Shown here: positions 1 to 4,766 of the stretch, in pieces
Position numbering within the stretch: the stretch's first letter is position 1
Layout of the letters: each line of letters begins with the position of its first letter
Assembly: GCA_027001345.1 (NCBI GenBank)
Contig: JALTMS010000658.1
Location: 3,031 to 9,687 of the forward strand
DNA length: 6,657 nt
DNA from: Acidobacteriota bacterium
Lineage (GTDB): Bacteria; Acidobacteriota; Polarisedimenticolia; J045
Direction: 5' to 3'
Program-made: the position numbers and the translations under genes
Notes under the pieces: model-generated
Seen by the model: only the letters and a program-made list of their open reading frames with translations
What the model was told of the DNA's origin: nothing
Database searches by the model: none

Positions 1-1
1 C

Positions 2-586
2 ATCCAGAACGCGGTGGCCGCGCCGACCTTCCGGCACGGCGGCGTCCGCGGCCTGCGGTACACCCTGCCGCTGATCGTCGCGGCTCTCCCCGGAGCGGCC
101 CTCGGCGCCTGGTGGGGCTCGACGATCTCCGACCTGCTCTTCCGGCGCCTTCTGGCGCTGATCATGATCGGCCTGGCGGCAGTGATCGTGCTCACGCCCC
201 GCCCCGAACCGCTGCCGCGTCACGCCGTCCCCACCGGCTACCGCCCGGTGACCTACCTGACCTTTCTCGGCGTCGGCCTGTATGCCGGCTTCGTCCAGGC
301 CGGCGTGGGATTCCTGATGATCTTCGCCCTGGCGGGCCTCGAGGCCTTTCCTCTGGTGCGAGTCCACGCCTTCAAGGTGACCATCGTGCTGGCCCTGCAA
401 GTGGCCGTCCTGCCGATCTTCCTGGCCCACTCGACGGTGATCTGGAGCGTCGGGCTGTATCTCGCCGCCGGCCTGTCTCTCGGCGGCTACATCGGTGCTC
501 GCACGGCCCTCAAAGGTAGCGAAAGACTGCTGCGCGTCCTGCTCGCCATCGCCGCGGTGGCGATGGCGATCAAGCTGCTGCTCTGA
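2..586 (+). CDS. TauE/SafE (DUF81) family membrane permease, C-terminal part
   Basis: This is the 3' part of an integral inner-membrane protein of the TauE/SafE family. Members are proposed to export sulfite or other small sulfur-containing or organic anions, but the substrate here is unknown. The frame is open to the left edge, so the 194 residues visible lack the N-terminal half; the GTG at 14 is internal rather than a convincing start. Hydrophobic segments lie at about residues 20-40, 48-64, 84-112, 122-142, 146-166 and 176-193, counting from base 2. The stretch YAGFVQAGVGFL (94-105) is the glycine-rich motif that opens the second half-repeat in this family. N3 followed by a basic loop and a GA-rich helix also fits. 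The last 17 bases overlap the end of the convergent DUF2797 gene. The family call is firm; the transported substrate cannot be inferred. Confidence 0.85.
   Translation: MQNAVAAPTFRHGGVRGLRYTLPLIVAALPGAALGAWWGSTISDLLFRRLLALIMIGLAAVIVLTPRPEPLPRHAVPTGYRPVTYLTFLGVGLYAGFVQAGVGFLMIFALAGLEAFPLVRVHAFKVTIVLALQVAVLPIFLAHSTVIWSVGLYLAAGLSLGGYIGARTALKGSERLLRVLLAIAAVAMAIKLLL
543..569. terminator. Perfect 11-bp hairpin at convergent gene ends, possible terminator
   Basis: Bases 543-553 (TCGCCATCGCC) pair perfectly with 559-569 (GGCGATGGCGA) around a 5-base loop. On the minus strand the stem begins directly after the TGA of the DUF2797 gene (572-570). On the plus strand it lies inside the last codons of the permease gene, 15 bases before its stop codon begins. 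That is where a shared bidirectional terminator would be expected between convergent genes. No run of T follows in either direction, so this is not a textbook intrinsic terminator. It could also be a by-product of Ala/Ile/Met codons in GC-rich coding sequence. Confidence 0.35.
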
Positions 587-1391
587 AGGACAGCACGATC
601 TCGATTCCGCTGTGGCGGCGCACGTTGAGGACGCCACTGTCGAAAAGCAGGTACTGACCGCGAATGGCCTCGAGCCGACCGTCCACCACCGGTGTCGAGA
701 GCAGGTTGAAGCTGCGCACCTTCTCCGGCCAGCGCAGGGCCGGATAGCTGAAGCGGTAGATCTCCGCTTCCTCGAGCAGGTAGGAGCGATAGGCTTCGGG
801 CACGAGCGCACGGATCCGCTCGGCCTCCGCTTCGAGATCCACCGCGGGGCCATCGCCACGCAGCATCGCCTGCCAGTGGGTGCGGTCATTGATCGACCGG
901 GCCAGGATCTTTTCCAGACGACCGACCTCGAGCCGATCCGGCAAGCGGGCCAGAGGCAGGGCCGCCGAGGCTCCCTGGTCGATCCAGCGGGTGGGAATCT
1001 GGGTGTGGCGCGTGATCCCGACCTTGATCCCCGACGAGACCGCCAGGTAGAGCAGATGGTCGATCAGGCAGTGCTCTCGGCCCCAGATGGGATCCCGGCA
1101 AGGATTGTCGGCCTGGTGGAAGTGGCACAGTTCCGGCTTGACGATGCAGATGTCGTTCTCAGGCAGCTTCCGGAAGCAGCGGAAACAGGAGCCTTCTCCG
1201 TAGGGCTTGCGGGTCTTGCCGCCGCAGTGGATACAGCGCACCGCTCCGGTCGCTTCGATGCGCAGCCGGCGGCCGAGCATCGTGGAAATGGCCAGCGGCG
1301 CGTCGTCTTCGGCCAGGGCACCGCACAGTTCGTATTCCACCGGCTCGGTGTGCCGGACCGCCATCTTCTTCAGGTGCCCACGCCAGGTCAC
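570..1391 (-). CDS. DUF2797 family zinc-ribbon protein
   Basis: This encodes a 273-residue protein of the DUF2797 family, whose function is not established. I place the start at GTG 1391-1389. An AAAGGAGT Shine-Dalgarno sits 5 bases upstream, and the protein then begins VTWRGHLKKM, as homologues do. The longer frame from an ATG at 1445 adds a poorly conserved tail. Seen from that start, the cysteine pairs C53/C56 and C69/C72 form a likely zinc ribbon. C82, C89, H90, H92, C98, C108 and H112 follow and could form a second metal site. Next come LY (114-115), KVGIT (123-127), RW (135-136) and an acidic helix around E160, the conserved core of the family. No signal peptide or membrane segment is visible, so it should be cytosolic. 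It is divergent from lgt and convergent with the permease. The family call is strong; a role with nucleic acid is only an inference from the core motif. Confidence 0.85.
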   Translation of the reverse strand: MTWRGHLKKMAVRHTEPVEYELCGALAEDDAPLAISTMLGRRLRIEATGAVRCIHCGGKTRKPYGEGSCFRCFRKLPENDICIVKPELCHFHQADNPCRDPIWGREHCLIDHLLYLAVSSGIKVGITRHTQIPTRWIDQGASAALPLARLPDRLEVGRLEKILARSINDRTHWQAMLRGDGPAVDLEAEAERIRALVPEAYRSYLLEEAEIYRFSYPALRWPEKVRSFNLLSTPVVDGRLEAIRGQYLLFDSGVLNVRRHSGIEIVLSFRAAA

Positions 1392-1396
1392 GAAGG

Positions 1397-1404
1397 ACTC
1401 CTTT
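1397..1404 (-). promoter_or_regulatory. Shine-Dalgarno of the DUF2797 gene, fixes a GTG start
   Basis: The minus strand reads AAAGGAGT here, a near-perfect match to the 16S rRNA tail, with 5 bases between it and the GTG at 1391. This is better placed than anything I see before the upstream ATG at 1445 or the downstream ATG at 1364, so it decides the start. Confidence 0.75.
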
Positions 1405-1473
1405 CCGCCCCTCCCGCGGGGATTGTCGCCCTCGATCCACCACACTCACGAGCCTACACCGGCAGATTTGCGT

Positions 1474-1502
1474 TTGCCTCCGCGCCCCAAGCTTCGTACT
1501 CT
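1474..1502 (+). promoter_or_regulatory. Weak candidate sigma70-type promoter for lgt
   Basis: TTGCCT (1474-1479) and TACTCT (1497-1502) lie 17 bases apart. They match the -35 box at four of six positions and the -10 box at its most conserved bases (TA...T). Transcription would begin around 1509 and leave a leader of only about ten bases. Matches of this quality occur by chance, and I found no comparable pair for the minus-strand DUF2797 gene in the same 128-base divergent intergenic region. Confidence 0.2.
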
Positions 1503-1514
1503 CCAATGTTGGAG
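1501..1514. repeat. Inverted repeat overlapping the lgt ribosome-binding site
   Basis: CTCCAA (1501-1506) and TTGGAG (1509-1514) are perfect inverted arms separated by TG. As RNA this would fold as a 5-bp stem with a 4-base loop. The right arm contains four of the five bases of the GGAGG Shine-Dalgarno (1511-1515) of lgt. The structure could dampen translation or be a small operator half-site pair, but it is short enough to be chance. Confidence 0.35.
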
Positions 1515-1515
1515 G
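1511..1515 (+). promoter_or_regulatory. Shine-Dalgarno of lgt
   Basis: GGAGG lies 4 bases before the ATG at 1520. The spacing is slightly short but usable. It supports that start, as does the protein start MYPV, which is typical of Lgt proteins. Confidence 0.7.
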
Positions 1516-1519
1516 CGCG

Positions 1520-2326
1520 ATGTACCCAGTCATCATCGACTTCGGCACGATCACCATCGGCGGCCACGCAATCCCGATCGCGATCGGGGGCTATGGCGTC
1601 TTCTTCCTGCTGGCGGTGATCACCGGCTGGGCCATGGCCAGCTATCTCGGACGCCAGGTCTATCCCGACGCACCCTGGACCGACATCTACTTCGGCTCGG
1701 TGGCCGCCGGATTCATCGGCGCCAAGGTGACCAACCTGATCGTCTTTCTGCCCGACATCACGGCGGGCAAGAAGAGTTTCATCGGCGTGTTGATGGGCGG
1801 CGGCGTCTGGCTCGGCGGGGCGATCGCGGGAGTCGGTTTCTGCGCCCTGATGCTCTACAAGCACAAGCTCGATCCCGGCATCGTGGCCAACGGCCTGTTC
1901 ACCGGCGTGCCCCTGGCCCATGGCGTCGGTCGCATCGGCTGTCTGCTCGGCGGCTGCTGCTACGGCGCTCCGACCGACGTGCCCTGGGCGATCGTCTACA
2001 CCAACCCCATCGCCCACCGGATCAACGGCACACCACTGAACGTCCCACTGCACCCCAACCCGATCTACGAGTTCGTGCTCGAGATGATCAACTTCGTCAT
2101 CTGCTACAGCCTGTGGCGACGCAAGGTCCCGCCCTGGACGATCTTCGCCGCCTGGACCGGGCTCTACGGCGCCGAGCGCTTCGTGCTCGAGTTCTTCCGC
2201 TCCGACCCCCGGGGGCAGTACTCGCTGTTCACCACCAGTCAGTGGATCTCCCTGGCGATGGTCGCGGTCTCCTTGGCCACCTTCGCCTGGATCCGCAGAA
2301 ACATCCGCGCGGCGGAGGCCGCGTAG
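1520..2326 (+). CDS. lgt: Prolipoprotein diacylglyceryl transferase family protein (variant Lgt)
   Basis: Lgt moves a diacylglyceryl group from phosphatidylglycerol to the lipobox cysteine of prolipoproteins in the inner membrane, the first step of lipoprotein maturation. The protein has 268 residues, normal for the family, with several membrane helices (for example about 24-42, 55-78, 92-113, 186-200, 206-222, 240-258). Family landmarks are Y25, HGVGRIG (134-140) containing R138, HPNPIYE (178-184), and ERFVLEFFR (219-227) with R220 and E224. By my alignment to E. coli Lgt these correspond to Tyr26, Arg143, Arg239 and Glu243. The signature normally read as GNFINGE is GCLLGGC here, followed by CYG. 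The His of the FHGG motif is Leu98 (WLGG). These variants occur in Lgt-annotated proteins of several phyla, but they mean activity should not be assumed. It stands alone on its strand, divergent from the DUF2797 gene, and ends flush against the convergent ACP gene. Confidence 0.85.
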   Translation: MYPVIIDFGTITIGGHAIPIAIGGYGVFFLLAVITGWAMASYLGRQVYPDAPWTDIYFGSVAAGFIGAKVTNLIVFLPDITAGKKSFIGVLMGGGVWLGGAIAGVGFCALMLYKHKLDPGIVANGLFTGVPLAHGVGRIGCLLGGCCYGAPTDVPWAIVYTNPIAHRINGTPLNVPLHPNPIYEFVLEMINFVICYSLWRRKVPPWTIFAAWTGLYGAERFVLEFFRSDPRGQYSLFTTSQWISLAMVAVSLATFAWIRRNIRAAEAA

Positions 2327-2584
2327 CTACTTCGACTCGACGCTCTGCCGCACCAGATCGACCAGCACACCGAAAGGCTTGCCGATCAGGTCGGGGATCT
2401 TCTCCGGCGGCACCTCGATCTTGTACTCGTCTTCGATATCGAGCAGCAGGTTGAGCAGGGCGTGGGAGTCGAAGCCCAGGTCGAAGTTGAGTTCCTGTTC
2501 GTCGGCCACGGCCTCGAGTTCGAGGCGGGAGTTCTTCAGCACCAGACGTTCGAGCCCGGCTCGCAGATCGTCACCACTCATCAT
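2327..2584 (-). CDS. Acyl carrier protein-like protein
   Basis: This small acidic protein of 85 residues has the size and pattern of an acyl carrier protein. ACPs carry acyl groups on a 4'-phosphopantetheine arm attached to a serine. The attachment site is S40 in the motif LGFDSHALLNLLL (36-48). An acidic helix II continues as DIEDEY, and then IEVPPEKI resembles the loop and helix III of ACPs. The usual DSL is DSH here, so it is probably a specialised carrier rather than the main fatty-acid ACP. Two ATGs are adjacent, at 2584 and 2581. The first gives a 4-base ATGA overlap with the lipid kinase gene. The second places the AGGAGG Shine-Dalgarno at a better 5-base spacing. This is the last gene of the minus-strand block, so coupling to the kinase is likely. 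A peptidyl carrier role cannot be excluded. Confidence 0.85.
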   Translation of the reverse strand: MMSGDDLRAGLERLVLKNSRLELEAVADEQELNFDLGFDSHALLNLLLDIEDEYKIEVPPEKIPDLIGKPFGVLVDLVRQSVESK

Positions 2585-3543
2585 CCCCTCCTCTCCCCCG
2601 AGCCTGTCGGGGCGGCGAGTATAGCCCCGCCCCGGGCCAGGCGTAGAGCGGCGGCGTCGAGCCCCACGCGGCAGTGCTCGGCCGCGGTGGCCAGCACTTC
2701 ACCGTCGGCATGTACCGCCACCGGTCGGCTGAAGGAGACCTCGAAGTCGGTGCAGCGCCCCATCTCGACCAGCCGATGCCCACCGTGGCGCCCACGAAGC
2801 ACACGGGGCACCAGCCCCAGAATGCTCAGCCAGGGACCTTGCCGGCCGATGCAATAGTCCAGCACTCCATCGGTAGCCGCTGCGTGGGGAACGAGCCGGA
2901 AGCCGCCCCCCGTACTCGGCCCGTTGCCGATGGTCATCAGCAGGGCCGGCACCTCCCGCGCCGGTCGCTGGTCGATGCGGACGGTGGCCGGCCAGGGCCT
3001 GAGCCCCGCCGCCAGCGCACCGAGCAGCGCCACCAGGTAGGCGGGCAGTCCTTCGAGGGCGATCGAACCGGCCCGCCGGGCGACCTCGGCGTCGAGACCG
3101 ATGCCCAGGGCGTTGATGAAGATCGCCTCCCGGCCGTCGATCGTCACGTGCCCCACGTCGAGAGGAGCGGTCTGGCCGCTCGCTCCCCCGTCGGCCAGCG
3201 CCTCGAGGGCCCGCCCGGGATCGAGGGGTAGCCCCAGGCCGCGCACCAGGTCGTTGCCCCGTCCCAGGGGCACCAGGCCGAGCAGCGGTTCGGGACGCTG
3301 CGCCGCGGCCTCGAGCAGGCCACCGGCCACCGCTCGCATGCTGCCGTCCCCGCCGGCGGAGATGATCAGCGGCGCCCCTCCCAGCCATGCCGCGGCCGCC
3401 TGCTCGGCGGCTTGCTCGGCGCTGCTCGGCCGCCGGAGATCGAAGCGCCTCTCGCCACCGAGAGCGTCGAGGGCGCGGAGGAAGCGGCGCCGGCGCCGGG
3501 GGGTTCCGGAGCGGGAGTTGACGATCAGGACGGGCCGGGCCAT
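2581..3543 (-). CDS. Diacylglycerol kinase catalytic-domain family lipid kinase
   Basis: A soluble or membrane-associated 320-residue kinase of the DAGK_cat/YegS/LCB5 family, which phosphorylates diacylglycerol, sphingoid bases or related lipids using ATP. The visible motifs are in the right order. They are VNSRSG (8-13), the nucleotide-binding GGDGSM (64-69), PLGRGND (92-98, where Arg replaces the common Thr), NGPSTGGGF (207-215), PHAAATDGVLD (219-229) and HADGE (278-282). Length is normal. I chose ATG 3543-3541 because it overlaps the aminotransferase stop by one base (TGATG). It also starts just before the conserved VLIVNSRSG strand; an in-frame start 27 bases upstream adds an unconserved tail. 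The downstream end overlaps the ACP start. The family is firm. Substrate is open: diacylglycerol, a sphingoid base or phosphatidylglycerol-type lipids are all possible. Confidence 0.9.
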   Translation of the reverse strand: MARPVLIVNSRSGTPRRRRRFLRALDALGGERRFDLRRPSSAEQAAEQAAAAWLGGAPLIISAGGDGSMRAVAGGLLEAAAQRPEPLLGLVPLGRGNDLVRGLGLPLDPGRALEALADGGASGQTAPLDVGHVTIDGREAIFINALGIGLDAEVARRAGSIALEGLPAYLVALLGALAAGLRPWPATVRIDQRPAREVPALLMTIGNGPSTGGGFRLVPHAAATDGVLDYCIGRQGPWLSILGLVPRVLRGRHGGHRLVEMGRCTDFEVSFSRPVAVHADGEVLATAAEHCRVGLDAAALRLARGGAILAAPTGSGERRG

Positions 3544-4748
3544 CAGCCCTTGCTGTTGGCCCGCACCCACCGATCGATGCGTTCGATACCCTTTTCGATG
3601 TCGGCGTCGGAGGCCGCGTAGCTCAGCCGGATGTGCTGCCCCTCGTCGGGCACCCGGGGACCGAAATGGATATCGGCCAGCACGGCCACGCCGGCCTCTC
3701 GCAGCAGTCGCCCACGCAGTTCTTCGGAGTCGGCACAGCCGGTCAGGCGACAGGCCTCGGTCACGTTGGGCCAGACATAGAACGCGCCTCCCGGACGGCG
3801 ACAGGTGAAACCCGGAATGCCGTTGAGCCCATCGACGATCAGCTCGCGTCGCTGGTGGAAGATGCGCTTCATCTTCTCCGGCTCGTCCTGAGGGCCGGTG
3901 ATCGCCTCGAGCGCCGCATACTGGTTGGGATGGGCGGCGCAGGATTCGGTGTTGGTCACCCAGCGGGTGAAGTGGGGCGCCAGAGCGGCGTTGACCGCAT
4001 AGCCGATGCGCCAGCCAGTCATCGCCCAGGTCTTGGAGATTCCATCGGCGATCACCGTCCGCTCGAGCATCCCCTCCTCGTTGACGATCGAGGCGAAGCG
4101 GCCGTCGTAGACCAGGCGGGAGTAGATCTCGTCGGCGTAGACCCAGACCTGGGGGTGCCGCCGGAGGATCTCGGCGATCGCCGCCAGGTCGCCGCGAGAA
4201 AGGATGCCGCCGGTGGGATTGTGCGGTGTGTTGAGAATCAGCAGACGCGTCTTGTCACTGATCCGCGCCTCGAGTTCAGCGGGATCGAAGGCGAAATCCC
4301 GGCTCTCGCGCAGGTGCAAGGGCACTCCCACCGCCCCCATCGCACGAATCTGTGAGTCGTAGATCGGGAAGCCGGGATTGGGATAGATCACCTCGTGACC
4401 GGCCCCGTAGTCGGTGACGCTGAGAATGGTGTAGGCGATGAACGGCTTGGCCCCCGCCCCCACCACCACGTGCTCGGGATCGAGGGTGATGCCGCGCACA
4501 CGACCGAGTTCTTCGGCCACCGCCTCGCGCAGCGGTGCGATACCCGGCGAAGGGGTGTAACCATGCTTGCCGTCGCGAATCGCGGCGATCGCCGCCTGGC
4601 AGATGTTGGCCGGGGTGGGAAAATCGGGCTGCCCGATGCAGAAGGAAAGAATGTCCTTGCCCTCGGCGAGCAGAGCATTGACTTCTCCGAGGACGACGAA
4701 GGCATTTTCGGTGCCCAGGTCAGAGGTGCGGCGACTCAGCTCCGGCAT
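3543..4748 (-). CDS. Class I/II pyridoxal-phosphate aminotransferase (aspartate-type fold)
   Basis: A cytosolic PLP-dependent aminotransferase of 401 residues, the usual length for subgroup I-gamma enzymes. The cofactor lysine is K239 in GISKTWAMTGWRIGY (236-250), with R247 as the phosphate-binding arginine. N177 lies in NTPHNPTG (173-180), and D206 and Y209 in YADEIYSRL (204-212). R374 in HIRLSYA is the expected substrate carboxylate binder. YTPSPGI (64-70) and GAGAKPFI (98-105) are further landmarks. Aspartate is the commonest donor in this group, but alanine, aromatic or branched-chain specificity cannot be ruled out from motifs alone. The ATG at 4748 is preceded by GGAGGA with 8 bases of spacing, inside an 18-base gap after the transketolase-like gene. 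The stop overlaps the kinase start by one base, so the genes are almost certainly cotranscribed. Confidence 0.92.
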   Translation of the reverse strand: MPELSRRTSDLGTENAFVVLGEVNALLAEGKDILSFCIGQPDFPTPANICQAAIAAIRDGKHGYTPSPGIAPLREAVAEELGRVRGITLDPEHVVVGAGAKPFIAYTILSVTDYGAGHEVIYPNPGFPIYDSQIRAMGAVGVPLHLRESRDFAFDPAELEARISDKTRLLILNTPHNPTGGILSRGDLAAIAEILRRHPQVWVYADEIYSRLVYDGRFASIVNEEGMLERTVIADGISKTWAMTGWRIGYAVNAALAPHFTRWVTNTESCAAHPNQYAALEAITGPQDEPEKMKRIFHQRRELIVDGLNGIPGFTCRRPGGAFYVWPNVTEACRLTGCADSEELRGRLLREAGVAVLADIHFGPRVPDEGQHIRLSYAASDADIEKGIERIDRWVRANSKG

Positions 4749-4766
4749 TGTCCGTATCCTCCGCCG

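Noticed and set aside
1413..1420. CCCGCGGG palindrome in the divergent intergenic region
   Set aside because: It is an 8-base GC-only palindrome, expected by chance at this composition, with no second copy or nearby promoter match.
1392..1445. N-terminal extension of the DUF2797 protein from an ATG at 1445
   Set aside because: The extension (MWWIEGDNPRGRGGKESF) is not like the family start, and the AAAGGAGT ribosome site is placed for GTG 1391 instead.
495..1619. A 374-codon plus-strand open frame opposite the DUF2797 gene
   Set aside because: It is antisense to a gene with clear family motifs and a strong Shine-Dalgarno. Its product has no recognisable domain, and long antisense frames are common at this GC content.
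1207..2454. A 415-codon plus-strand open frame across the lgt region
   Set aside because: Its product is Arg/Pro/His-rich and low in complexity, typical of an out-of-frame reading. The lgt frame in the same region has all the family motifs.
2511..2526. GCCTCGA-GT-TCGAGGC inverted repeat in the ACP gene
   Set aside because: It falls in Glu/Leu/Ala codons, where CTCGAG-type words are abundant throughout this window, and its position suggests no role.
3544..3570. Upstream start for the lipid kinase, adding nine residues
   Set aside because: It would overlap the aminotransferase by 28 bases, and the added residues are not conserved-looking. ATG 3543 couples directly to the aminotransferase stop.
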